Below, piece by piece: positions 14,461 to 22,623 of a stretch of DNA of 36,048 nucleotides. A model generated the notes under the pieces. That model was not told the origin of the DNA. It did no database searches and saw only the letters and a program-made list of their open reading frames with translations. The stretch comes from Rickettsiales bacterium (GTDB lineage Bacteria; Pseudomonadota; Alphaproteobacteria; Rickettsiales; Rickettsiaceae). The stretch is from NCBI GenBank assembly GCA_002402195.1, contig NVVL01000052.1, forward strand, positions 1-36,048. The letters run 5' to 3'. Position 1 is the stretch's first letter; every line of letters starts with the position of its first letter. A program made the translations under genes and the position numbers.

Positions 14461-16490
14461 TATTCTATCGCCTCGATTGCGTCCATTCCAAAGACATTAT
14501 CCATTTCGGCATTGTCAAAATTCACATCCCTGGTGAAAGTTCTGGTGAAATCTAGGTTTTTTAGTTTGGTATTTTTTAAGATGGTATTGTCAAGCTTTGC
14601 GCCCAGGAAGCTTGAATTTGCTATTGTGGAGTTTGAAAAATCTGTTCCAGATAGGTTGGAATATCTGAAATCAACATTAACAAAGAGCGAGTTTTGCAAG
14701 GATGCTTTTGCAAGATTCGCACCCAGTAATATAGAGTTTGAAAAATCCACCTGCCGGATGCTCATTGAAGAAAGATCAATATAGGCCATATTCATATTTG
14801 ACAGGTTTTTGATCTTGGCTATTTGGGCAGTGGAGGTGATTTCCTGGCTGCCAGCAATTTTCTCGAGCCCGTTATTATTGATCATTATATTCCTGGTGCT
14901 CGGAGAATTTACCACAAGCATCGCAATCGCAGTGACGCCATTGAACAAAGAACGCTGAACCCGGGAATTATTTAGCGTCACCTCCTCTAGAGTGCAATTG
15001 ACCATGGCGATTTTCTCTAGTTTGCTATGTAGGAAACTTACTTTGGAGATTTTGGAATTTCTAAATACAGTTCCAGATAAGCTTGTTTTCTTAAAGGAAA
15101 TATCGGTGAGATTATAATTGTCAAACAGGGTATTTGTCAGATTAACATTGAGAAAGCTGATTTTTTTACCATTATCATTGCTAAAAACAGAATTTCGGAT
15201 ATCCGAGTCAGTAATTTTCACCCCATCCATGGTGATTTTGTTGAAATAATTATCCCTCCCTTTCACATTATTCATATGAACCCGAGACATCTTCGCGCTG
15301 GAGAATTTAACATTATTAATCTCCGTATGTTGAATATCAACATCTTGGAAAGAGGTGTAAGCCATGGAAACATCGTTAAAGCGGCAATTATTAATCGTCA
15401 CATTGTCAAAAACGGAATTCTTTATAGAGGAATAGTCGAAAATCGAAGAGTCAAATTTTGTGGAGTCCGTAAAGGAAATATCCTCAAGGATGGTTTGGGT
15501 GAAATCTGTGTTAGTAAAGCTGGTTTTTCTGGCCTTTATAAAACTCAAATCCGAAGACTCAAAGCTGCAGGATTCTATGGTCGCTAAGAATAAATCAACA
15601 TATCGGAAATCAACGCCAAAAAATGCAGAATTAGTAATTTTCGCATTGCTCAAATTTGCATTGCTCAAATTCGCTTTTTGCAAGTTGGTATTGTCAATAA
15701 CCACATTTTTCATCACAGCTTTAGACAAATCCACCCCATCAAGCTGGCAGTTTAGGAATTTAGCATTTGTAAGGTCCGCCTCGTTAAGCAGTGCTTTGGA
15801 TAGATTAACCTTGTTAAAAACAGCGCCGCGAAATATAGAATAGTGAAAATCAACTCCTTTTGCGCTTAGCCCTGTGAAATTAACCCCAGAAAAATCGCAT
15901 TCTTGCATGCTCGCCCCGGTCAAAATGACATTATCCAGCTTTGCGCCGGACAAATTCACTCTGGCAAATTCTACATCCCTAAAATCAATACCAGACAAGT
16001 CTGTACCAGACAAGTCTGTGCCAGATAGGTTTACTCCAGTGAGCTTTAATCCTCGCAAATTAGTGCCAAATTTCTTTTTTAACTTGATAGGGCGGTTGCT
16101 GCTTGTTTGTTTGACTATATAATCTCGGATCTTTTTGCTTTGATTCTCAGTTAATCCTGTAGTCCCCCTTCCAGTTAAGGGAAGCAGAGCAGGGGGCACT
16201 ATCGTTGAGGTTGTTCTGGATTCTATTTTCGCAGATTGCTCTGCTGTGGAAGTTGTTTCTGTTGAGGTGCTTCCTATTGAAGTCTCTCCCGTTGCACCAC
16301 CTTCTATGGCACCACCTCCTATGGGAGCCATCTCTGCAGATGAAGCGGATGAAATTTCATCAGATTTCCCTCCTGCAAAGATTGCTTCTATAGAAGGGAT
16401 CTCAGTACTATCACCACAGCTAGATAACGAAAAAAGCAATATAATAATACTCAGTTTCTGCGTCTTCCAAATGGCGGCTAGTTTTCTCAT
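14460..16490 (-). CDS. Pentapeptide-repeat lipoprotein
   Basis: A 676-residue protein with a lipoprotein signal peptide: Arg/Lys at the N-terminus, the hydrophobic stretch LSIIILLFSL and lipobox LSSC with Cys25. Gly follows the Cys, so an outer-membrane destination is plausible. A Ser/Thr-rich linker (about 26-130) leads into a very long pentapeptide-repeat region (about 145 to the end), with units such as LSGTDLSGTDLSGIDF and many A(N/D)LXX-type pentads. These form a right-handed quadrilateral beta-helix. Function is unknown; a surface or periplasmic scaffold is possible. It begins 13 bases after ntrX and overlaps the RHH gene, so it is probably part of the ntrX transcript. Confidence 0.85.
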   Translation of the reverse strand: MRKLAAIWKTQKLSIIILLFSLSSCGDSTEIPSIEAIFAGGKSDEISSASSAEMAPIGGGAIEGGATGETSIGSTSTETTSTAEQSAKIESRTTSTIVPPALLPLTGRGTTGLTENQSKKIRDYIVKQTSSNRPIKLKKKFGTNLRGLKLTGVNLSGTDLSGTDLSGIDFRDVEFARVNLSGAKLDNVILTGASMQECDFSGVNFTGLSAKGVDFHYSIFRGAVFNKVNLSKALLNEADLTNAKFLNCQLDGVDLSKAVMKNVVIDNTNLQKANLSNANLSNAKITNSAFFGVDFRYVDLFLATIESCSFESSDLSFIKARKTSFTNTDFTQTILEDISFTDSTKFDSSIFDYSSIKNSVFDNVTINNCRFNDVSMAYTSFQDVDIQHTEINNVKFSSAKMSRVHMNNVKGRDNYFNKITMDGVKITDSDIRNSVFSNDNGKKISFLNVNLTNTLFDNYNLTDISFKKTSLSGTVFRNSKISKVSFLHSKLEKIAMVNCTLEEVTLNNSRVQRSLFNGVTAIAMLVVNSPSTRNIMINNNGLEKIAGSQEITSTAQIAKIKNLSNMNMAYIDLSSMSIRQVDFSNSILLGANLAKASLQNSLFVNVDFRYSNLSGTDFSNSTIANSSFLGAKLDNTILKNTKLKNLDFTRTFTRDVNFDNAEMDNVFGMDAIEAIE

Positions 16491-16503
16491 TTTGCCTCCC
16501 AGC

Positions 16504-17931
16504 CTATGCCTCTAATTCAGCAAATTCATCTATTTCAGGTTTGCTAGATGCATGAATATTCAGCGTTTTCAGCTTCCTATGCAGGGCAGAGCGCTCCATG
16601 CCAACAAATGTGGAGGTCTTGGAGATATTATTGTTGAACCTATTCATCTGAGCCGTTAAATATTGCCTTTCAAACACTTCTCTTGCTTCCCTGAGCGGCA
16701 TAGACATCATGTCAACATTGCTATTAGGCTTTGAGATATTCACGCTACCACTAATAATATCCTGCGGCAGCATTTCGGATTTAATCATTCCTGTTGAATT
16801 TTGAGTAAGCGGATTCATGATCAGCGTCCATTCCACAATATTACGAAGCTGACGAACATTCCCTGGCCAATCATAGGCTTGAAGTGCGGCAATTGCACCT
16901 TCTGAAAACTCTCTTTCATTCAGACCGGAGAATTTCGATAATTGTTTGACAAAATACTCAACCAACATCGGGATGTCCTCTTTTCTCTCAGCTAGCTGTG
17001 GTATAGTCAGTGGAATAACGTTTAGTCTATAATATAAATCCTGCCCAAAGCGTCCATTCGCAATTTCCTTTTTCATATCTTTTGTGGTCGAAGTGATAAT
17101 GCGCACATCAAGAGATACGGACTGCCCATCTGGCTTCATCAGAGTTTGGTCTTTTAGAAATTTAAGTAATTTGTTCTGAGACCCGAGCGGCAAATCACCA
17201 ACTTCATCAATGTACAGAGTGCCGTTATTAGCAGCCTCCAGAACGCTCAGCCTTTTGTCAAATAAAGGCTGATTATTGCGCTTTTCATCGCTCCCAAATA
17301 ATTCTTGATGGATTTTAGTCGGATTCATCGAGGTTGGGTTGAATATAAAAAATGGTCCACTAGCCCTTTTTGACCTTTTATGCATTAAGCGCGCCGTGAG
17401 CTCCTTGCCGCTGCCGACTGCGCCGTGAATCATAACCCTCCCAGATGTTGGAGAGACTTTTTCGATCTCCATCTTTAGCTTTGAGGTAATCGCCGTATTG
17501 CCAATAAATTCTGTTTTATCGATCACTTTAGATTTTAAATCTATATTTTCCCTCTTCAGCTTGGCAGACTCGCAGGCTCTTTTCAGAACGATCATCAATT
17601 TATCATGAGTAAAAGGCTTCTCCAGATAATCATAAGCCCCCATCTTAATCGCATTAACGGCAGTTTCGATCGTACCGTGACCACTAATTACTATGATCGG
17701 CATTAGCGGATATTGCTTTTTAACGATTTCTAAAATACCCAGCCCGTCCAAATCGCTGCCTTGCAGCCAAATATCGAGAATAATCGCGCGTGGTTTTTTA
17801 TCCGAAATAGCATTGAATGCCTGAGTGCTGTTTGCAGCTACTCTGCTTGTAAACCCCTCATCTTTCAAAATATCAGAAATAAGGTCTCTGATGTCTGCTT
17901 CGTCATCGATAATAAGAATGTCCAATGCCAT
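16504..17931 (-). CDS. ntrX: NtrX-type response regulator
   Basis: The 475-residue protein has a receiver domain with acidic pocket Asp9/Asp10 and phosphoacceptor Asp53 (IILDIWLQG), an AAA+ domain with Walker A GAVGSGKE and Walker [13 protein letters not shown], and a C-terminal Fis-type HTH ([19 protein letters not shown]). In sigma54 activators a GAFTGA loop follows ELFG; here the stretch reads [18 protein letters not shown], so that loop is missing. Sigma54-dependent activation is therefore unlikely. It would act as a DNA-binding regulator phosphorylated by NtrY, encoded upstream. The 243-base gap from ntrY contains a palindrome, suggesting its own control. The weak ribosome-binding site makes the start moderately certain. 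Confidence 0.93.
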   Translation of the reverse strand: MALDILIIDDEADIRDLISDILKDEGFTSRVAANSTQAFNAISDKKPRAIILDIWLQGSDLDGLGILEIVKKQYPLMPIIVISGHGTIETAVNAIKMGAYDYLEKPFTHDKLMIVLKRACESAKLKRENIDLKSKVIDKTEFIGNTAITSKLKMEIEKVSPTSGRVMIHGAVGSGKELTARLMHKRSKRASGPFFIFNPTSMNPTKIHQELFGSDEKRNNQPLFDKRLSVLEAANNGTLYIDEVGDLPLGSQNKLLKFLKDQTLMKPDGQSVSLDVRIITSTTKDMKKEIANGRFGQDLYYRLNVIPLTIPQLAERKEDIPMLVEYFVKQLSKFSGLNEREFSEGAIAALQAYDWPGNVRQLRNIVEWTLIMNPLTQNSTGMIKSEMLPQDIISGSVNISKPNSNVDMMSMPLREAREVFERQYLTAQMNRFNNNISKTSTFVGMERSALHRKLKTLNIHASSKPEIDEFAELEA

Positions 17932-17967
17932 AATATATAAACCCTATAAATATTATATCGTTAGCAA

Positions 17968-17985
17968 CAGAATTATATAATTCTG
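17968..17985. promoter_or_regulatory. 18-base perfect palindrome upstream of ntrX
   Basis: CAGAATTATATAATTCTG is a perfect palindrome centred about 45 bases before the ntrX ATG, flanked by GCAATTG and TTGC. It sits in the 243-base ntrY-ntrX gap, where no ORF is seen. Its position and symmetry suit a dimeric-regulator operator, for example NtrX autoregulation, but this is inference. Confidence 0.45.
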
Positions 17986-18173
17986 CAATTGCTTAAATTT
18001 AGATTCCTGACTGTAAAACTCCTTAGATCGGTATATACAAAGTTTTTAGACGCGCGAATCCCTTACTTAAAACTTAGTCTGATCATGACAAAAAAGCAAC
18101 ATGTTTTATAGCATTTATGCAACATAGCGACATATTTTTCATATAAATCTCAATAGCAAACAAAAATAAACCT

Positions 18174-20075
18174 TTATTTTAACTTTAGCGTTAATTCTTT
18201 AACGCTAAATGTTAATGTAATACGCGCTCCGCCATGTGTGTTATTGGATAGAGCCACTTCTCCAAAATGGTCAATCACGATTCGGTCCACAATAGCAAGG
18301 CCAAGACCAGTTCCATTTGACTTTGTTGTGACATAAGCTTCTTTTGCAGAAGTTAGGAGCTTGTCGCTAAAGCCAGCGCCATTATCGTCGATAATAATTA
18401 GAAACTGATCTTCTGACGCGCTAAGAGTGACGCTGATTTGCATATCAGTTTTTTGCTCTTCGCTCTTGGATGTTTGTCCTTCAAGCTGGAAGGTTTGCTC
18501 TTTAGGCCCGGAGGTTCGTTCTCCTAAGGCTTTTTCTTGTTCCCCGAAGGCTTCTTCGGCATTTTGCAGCAGATTCACCATAACTCTATTAATTTGCGAA
18601 ATATCACATACAAGCTCAAATTCCTCTGTATCAGACACAAAACTATAGCTTATCAGGTCATTAATCAGCTTTCTTGACTCGACTAGGTTGCTAATCATGG
18701 ATACTATCTTGCATTTAGCAAAGCTGGGAGTAGGGAGGCGAGCAAAATCCACGAACTCAGAGACAATAGATTTAATATCATTCGAATGTCTGATAATATT
18801 TTTAACGTACTTGGTAAATGATTCCGGGTCAGATACTTCGCCTGCAAATTTCTTAAGCAATCGATCTGCCGAAAGCTGAATCGGGGTTAATGGGTTTTTG
18901 ATCTCATGTGCTACTCTGCGAGCAACATCCGACCAAGCAAGCGCTCTTTGAGCAATCACCAGATCTTTTTGCTGACGATTAATCTGATTCACCATTTGGT
19001 TAAAAGCGGCGGAGAGCACTTTGATTTCATCTTTTTTCAGCCCTTCCATAGGTACCTGAGTAGATAAATCTCCATTCTTCACCCTTTCTGCTGCAATAAC
19101 CAGCTCTCTGATAGGTTTCACGATGCGCTCAGCAAAGGCTCTCCCCCAGATTGTAGCGGCAACTAATAAGATCAAACTTACTATAATAAAGACCATTGAG
19201 AATTTTATCTGTAATTCCGAGATTTGCCTCTTAACCCTGAAATATTCCTCAGCCGCGCCGTTTGTTTTGTCGATATGGTCAATAATCTTGGAATCTACAA
19301 ATCTTCCTATCAGCAAATAAGCATCATTAAACCCGCGTAATTTTATCAAAGCACGTATCTTAGTAGAGCCAGCCGGAATCGGAACTATGCCTCCTTTATC
19401 CGCTCTGGTAATTAAATGAACCGGGATGGTGGTGAATGAAAGGGCAAAAGAGAGCTTTGTTTGTGCCAGGATCGTTTGTGTATCCTTTTGAAATACCATA
19501 GCCTCGTCCAGCGAGCGCATTTCTGCTTGAGCATTAATCACCTTTGAAAATGACTCCGGGTCACGAATCAAATCATAGCACATTTCACTCAGATCGTTCG
19601 AAACTGATATAGCCGTTTCCCGGAGCTGCATGACATGCTCTTCTATATAAGACTCACCCACGATGATCGACTGGTCAAGAACATTGGAAACTTTCTGGCT
19701 AAACCAAGCCTCAATCCCGAAATTAAAGAAGTAAGTGGAAAACACTGCGATGATGATAGTGGGCAGGGTGGCTCCGATGCTGAATGCGATGATGATTCTT
19801 TTTCTGAGCTTGGATACTCGCTTTTTGCCGCCTTTTCTAAATGAAAATGTGCTCGAGACCCTGTTGTTGACTACAATTATCGAGAAACATAATATCAAGA
19901 CAAGAGTAGCTAGCAGAAATCCTAGGATATATAAGGGGTCTGGGTTGTTGAAGAAAAAATCTGCATAAGTGAATAATGTAATCACCAAACTCGTGGATAT
20001 TACCGAGATAAGCGCATAAATAGCGTTGTTACTTAGTTTATAGCTGCTTAAATTTTTCCAGATTTGTGTTAGCAT
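18174..20075 (-). CDS. ntrY: NtrY-type sensor histidine kinase
   Basis: A membrane histidine kinase of about 633 residues. The N-terminus has transmembrane helices (YALISVISTSLVITLF, ILGFLLATLVLILCF, IIAFSIGATLPTIIIAVFS), a periplasmic region, another helix near VFIIVSLILLVAAT, a HAMP domain (RIVKPIRELVIAAE), and a kinase core with phosphoacceptor His390 in VAHEIKNPLTPIQLSADRL. The N-box LLQNAEEAF is followed by an unusual Glu/Gln/Lys-rich insertion of about 35 residues before DDNGAGFSD; the G2 box is TGLGLAIV. I chose the ATG at 20075; a TTG at 20111 would add 12 residues. Neither has a clear ribosome-binding site, and the start region carries short duplicated segments. It pairs with ntrX. 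Confidence 0.92.
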   Translation of the reverse strand: MLTQIWKNLSSYKLSNNAIYALISVISTSLVITLFTYADFFFNNPDPLYILGFLLATLVLILCFSIIVVNNRVSSTFSFRKGGKKRVSKLRKRIIIAFSIGATLPTIIIAVFSTYFFNFGIEAWFSQKVSNVLDQSIIVGESYIEEHVMQLRETAISVSNDLSEMCYDLIRDPESFSKVINAQAEMRSLDEAMVFQKDTQTILAQTKLSFALSFTTIPVHLITRADKGGIVPIPAGSTKIRALIKLRGFNDAYLLIGRFVDSKIIDHIDKTNGAAEEYFRVKRQISELQIKFSMVFIIVSLILLVAATIWGRAFAERIVKPIRELVIAAERVKNGDLSTQVPMEGLKKDEIKVLSAAFNQMVNQINRQQKDLVIAQRALAWSDVARRVAHEIKNPLTPIQLSADRLLKKFAGEVSDPESFTKYVKNIIRHSNDIKSIVSEFVDFARLPTPSFAKCKIVSMISNLVESRKLINDLISYSFVSDTEEFELVCDISQINRVMVNLLQNAEEAFGEQEKALGERTSGPKEQTFQLEGQTSKSEEQKTDMQISVTLSASEDQFLIIIDDNGAGFSDKLLTSAKEAYVTTKSNGTGLGLAIVDRIVIDHFGEVALSNNTHGGARITLTFSVKELTLKLK

Positions 20076-20134
20076 ATAAATATTTGTATTAGCATATAAA
20101 CTCTCAAGCAAAAACTCTTCTCAAGCAAAAAAAG

Positions 20135-20407
20135 CTATTTGCGGGGTGTGGGGCAGCTGATGCCCAGATCTTTGACCTTCTTTCGCAGAGTATTCCGATT
20201 AATACCGAGGATTTTTGACGCTTTGGTTTGCACCCCGGAAACATGATCAATCGTTTTTTTGATCAGGATTTTCTCTACTTGGGTTATGACTCTCTCATAC
20301 AAACCAGATTCCGGGCAGTCTCCCTCATGCATTGCAAAAAATTCATCCATTCTGGCTTCAATAGCAGAGGTCAGAGTTTTATCGTTATTTTTTATGTTAT
20401 TTTGCAT
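20135..20407 (-). CDS. Fis-family HTH protein (NtrC-type DNA-binding domain)
   Basis: The 90-residue product ends with a classical Fis/NtrC helix-turn-helix: KTIDHVSGVQTKASKILG, then INRNTLRKKVKDLG. The first 45 residues lack receiver or AAA+ domains. In many alphaproteobacteria ntrB and ntrC lie between dusB (nifR3) and ntrY; here this small protein occupies that place. It may be the surviving DNA-binding domain of NtrC, or a stand-alone Fis-like nucleoid protein. The ATG overlaps the dusB stop by one base (TAATG), giving coupled translation as in E. coli dusB-fis. ntrY follows closely. Confidence 0.85.
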   Translation of the reverse strand: MQNNIKNNDKTLTSAIEARMDEFFAMHEGDCPESGLYERVITQVEKILIKKTIDHVSGVQTKASKILGINRNTLRKKVKDLGISCPTPRK

Positions 20408-21387
20408 TAAATTAGAGACCCGTAAAATTCATTTATTCTATCTTTAACATCGGCAATCTTGACTAGCTGGTTAATACTTGCTCTAAATTCACTAGAGTTC
20501 TTTAAACCACTACTATACCATCCAAGATGCTTTCTAGCCATTTTTACGCCAGTATCAGCACCATAATGTTCAACCATTGCATCATAATGATCAAGCACAA
20601 CGCCCAATTGCGCCTCCAAGCTAGGGTCTTGGAGCTTTTCTCCAGTGGCCAGGAAATGTGCAATTTGGGAAATCAGCCACGGCTTTCCGTAGCACCCCCT
20701 GCCAATCATTATGCCATCCGCATTGGATTGTTTCAATGCTTCAACTGCGCTATCTATGCATACGATGTCACCATTTGCAATTACTGGTATTTTTACAGCT
20801 TCCTTCACTTTAGAGATAAATTCCCAATCAGCGCTGCCTTTATAAAACTGACATCTGGTTCTGCCATGGATAGTAATCATCTTCACCCCAGCATCCTCAG
20901 CTATTTTTGCAAGCACGGGAGCATTTTTGGAGTTATCATCCCATCCCATGCGCATTTTCAAGGTCACGGGAATATTCACCGCCTTGACTGTGGCATAGAG
21001 AATTTTTGTGGCAAGTTCTTCATCACGCATCAGGGCGGACCCGGCGAATCCGCCAACGATCTTCTTAGCCGGGCAGCCAAAATTCAAATCAATGATCTTA
21101 GCACCCATATCCTCGTTCATCTTTGCGGATTCTGCGATAATGTCTGGGTCGCACCCGGCGAGTTGCACGCAAGCTTTTGTTGCATCATTATCATCATTAT
21201 CGATTGCGCATTTTTTCAATGATTTATCCGAACGTGCGATCATAGCTCTGCTTGCCACCATTTCAGAGACAACAAGCCCTGCTCCAAATTTCTTCACTAA
21301 TTTACGATAAGGCAAGTCAGTAACTCCGGACATTGGAGCCAATATCACGGGGTTTGCCAAGCTTATATTATCGATTCGAATTTGCAT
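20407..21387 (-). CDS. dusB: tRNA-dihydrouridine synthase B
   Basis: DusB is a flavin enzyme reducing uridine to dihydrouridine in tRNA. The 326-residue length is normal. Motifs: a TIM-barrel start with [20 protein letters not shown], the catalytic-cysteine segment [36 protein letters not shown] and IPVIANGDI, and the flavin-phosphate site [15 protein letters not shown]. It is the first gene of the dusB - Fis-like - ntrY - ntrX - lipoprotein - RHH series. The 352-base gap upstream is shared with dksA, transcribed the other way, so both promoters should lie there. Confidence 0.96.
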   Translation of the reverse strand: MQIRIDNISLANPVILAPMSGVTDLPYRKLVKKFGAGLVVSEMVASRAMIARSDKSLKKCAIDNDDNDATKACVQLAGCDPDIIAESAKMNEDMGAKIIDLNFGCPAKKIVGGFAGSALMRDEELATKILYATVKAVNIPVTLKMRMGWDDNSKNAPVLAKIAEDAGVKMITIHGRTRCQFYKGSADWEFISKVKEAVKIPVIANGDIVCIDSAVEALKQSNADGIMIGRGCYGKPWLISQIAHFLATGEKLQDPSLEAQLGVVLDHYDAMVEHYGADTGVKMARKHLGWYSSGLKNSSEFRASINQLVKIADVKDRINEFYGSLI

Positions 21388-21676
21388 TTTTTATGTTTTT
21401 GTATTTTAAGAACTCGCATTGTAGCATATTTTTTCGAAGAAATCTTATCAAAATTTAGCAAATTTAAATAAGCTCTTCCAGTGCCTGGTGATTTTTTAAC
21501 CGCGCAGGGTGATTTTCTGACTTTTGCAGCCTGCACGCCTGCAGTATGTGTATGATTTAGGGAGCAGATTTTGCTAGAGCGGATATATCAAGGCAGAACA
21601 TATATCTAAATTTGTGATAGAAAATAATACAATAACAGCTCTTTGCGCGATAAAAGATAAATTTAGCAAAATCTAC

Positions 21677-21706
21677 TTGCGTTGGATTTTGTATATAGGA
21701 TATATT
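21677..21706 (+). promoter_or_regulatory. Candidate dksA promoter
   Basis: TTGCGT (21677-21682) and TATATT (21701-21706) with an 18-base spacer, 33 bases before the dksA ATG. Box match is moderate. The rest of the gap from 21388 holds a short CCTGCA direct repeat near 21530 but no ORF I can support. Confidence 0.4.
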
Positions 21707-21739
21707 ACTTTGATAGGGAATTTTTGAAGAGAATAAAAT

Positions 21740-22216
21740 ATGCAAAAAACGGATACTCAAAAAGCAAATACGCAAAAAGTGGTTTTGCCAGAAGGTTACA
21801 AACCCTCTGAAAATGAAGAATATATGAACCCAATGCAAATTGAATATTTCAAACAAAAGCTACTCGCATGGCGCGATGATTTGCTTGATGACTCGCGTGA
21901 GACTTTAGATCATTTGAAAACAGAAAACTGGAATGAGCCTGATTTGAACGACAGGGCAAGCGTTGAAACTGAAACAACAATCGAGCTAAAAACCAGGAGT
22001 CGCTATTGCAAACTAATATCTAAAATTGAGTCAACCATCGAAAGAATCGAAAAGGGAAATTATGGATATTGCGAAGAAACTGGCGAGGAAATAGGAGTCA
22101 AACGCTTGGAAGCAAGACCGGTCGCAACATTATGCATCGAAGCACAAATGCGTCATGAGAATTATGAAAAAACTCATATTGACGAGGATAATGTTGATGT
22201 GCATACAGCAATCTAG
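21740..22216 (+). CDS. dksA: DksA/TraR-family RNA polymerase-binding regulator
   Basis: DksA binds the secondary channel of RNA polymerase and, with ppGpp, adjusts transcription of ribosomal and amino-acid genes. The 158-residue product has a coiled-coil hairpin, including FKQKLLAWRDDLLDDS and the turn LNDRASVETE, and a C-terminal finger GYCEETGEEIGVKRLEARPV followed by ATLCIEAQ. Only two of the four classic zinc cysteines are kept; Thr and Ala replace the others. This is common in alphaproteobacterial DksA proteins to my knowledge. A GAAGAG site precedes the ATG. Confidence 0.94.
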   Translation: MQKTDTQKANTQKVVLPEGYKPSENEEYMNPMQIEYFKQKLLAWRDDLLDDSRETLDHLKTENWNEPDLNDRASVETETTIELKTRSRYCKLISKIESTIERIEKGNYGYCEETGEEIGVKRLEARPVATLCIEAQMRHENYEKTHIDEDNVDVHTAI

Positions 22217-22278
22217 CGCTAGAGTTTTCGCAAGAGAAGTTAACTGATATTCACAGAATTGATCATAATATAATACAC

Positions 22279-22300
22279 GCCTTGCGCTTCGGAGCATGCA
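22279..22300. repeat. Small hairpin with TCGG loop after dksA
   Basis: TTGC-GCT-TCGG-AGC-AT-GCAA folds into a stem with a TCGG tetraloop and a two-base bulge, followed by GC-rich GGGCAGGGCAGG. It lies about 65 bases after the dksA stop. No T-run follows, so termination is uncertain. Confidence 0.4.
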
Positions 22301-22326
22301 AAGCAAGGGCAGGGCAGGTGTTATGT

Positions 22327-22392
22327 TTTAGAAGCTACGTGCTCAGGTCTAAAAATACGAAATATTCTAGGTTACTTCATAGCTTCTTAGGT
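22327..22392. repeat. Two inverted dispersed-repeat copies (66-base palindromic element)
   Basis: The left half begins TTTTAGAAGCTACGTGCTCA. The right half, read on the minus strand, begins CCTAAGAAGCTATGAAGTAA, then CCTAGAATATT, closely matching the copies at 30931 and 35776. The two face each other head-to-tail and can pair imperfectly into a hairpin. It lies between dksA and the autotransporter. Confidence 0.65.
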
Positions 22393-22439
22393 CCTTCGGA
22401 ATAGTCTAAATTCCCCGCATATTTTTCCCATAATTAAAA

Positions 22440-22512
22440 GAAAAACCCACCCAACAACAAGCAAAACCTACCTAGTAACAAGCAAAATACACACAATAAC
22501 AAGAAAAACCCC
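22440..22512 (+). repeat. Purine-rich imperfect tandem repeats before the autotransporter
   Basis: AACAAGCAAAACCTACCTAG and related segments (AACAAGCAAAATACACACA, AACAAGAAAAACCCC) recur at spacings of about 22 to 26 bases. There is no ORF here. Confidence 0.5.
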
Positions 22513-22526
22513 TTTAAATGCGTATA

Positions 22527-22559
22527 TTAGTTTGAATAACCTCAAGCAATTCAAACTAA
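22527..22559 (+). promoter_or_regulatory. Leader hairpin 1 of the autotransporter gene
   Basis: TTAGTTTGAAT and ATTCAAACTAA form a perfect 11-bp stem with an 11-base loop, 65 bases before the start codon. It is followed by a second hairpin with a T-run. Confidence 0.55.
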
Positions 22560-22568
22560 TTATACTAC

Positions 22569-22608
22569 AGTAATAGTAATTGGGTTATTACGTTACTATT
22601 ACTTTTTT
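22569..22608 (+). terminator. Terminator-like hairpin 2 just before the autotransporter start
   Basis: AGTAATAGTAA (22569-22579) pairs perfectly with TTACTATTACT (22593-22603) and six T residues end at 22608, only 15 bases before the ATG at 22624. An alternative inner pairing GTAAT/ATTAC also exists. The arrangement resembles an attenuator; it could also be an intrinsic terminator for upstream read-through. Confidence 0.5.
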
Positions 22609-22623
22609 GGTAGGTGTGTTGGC

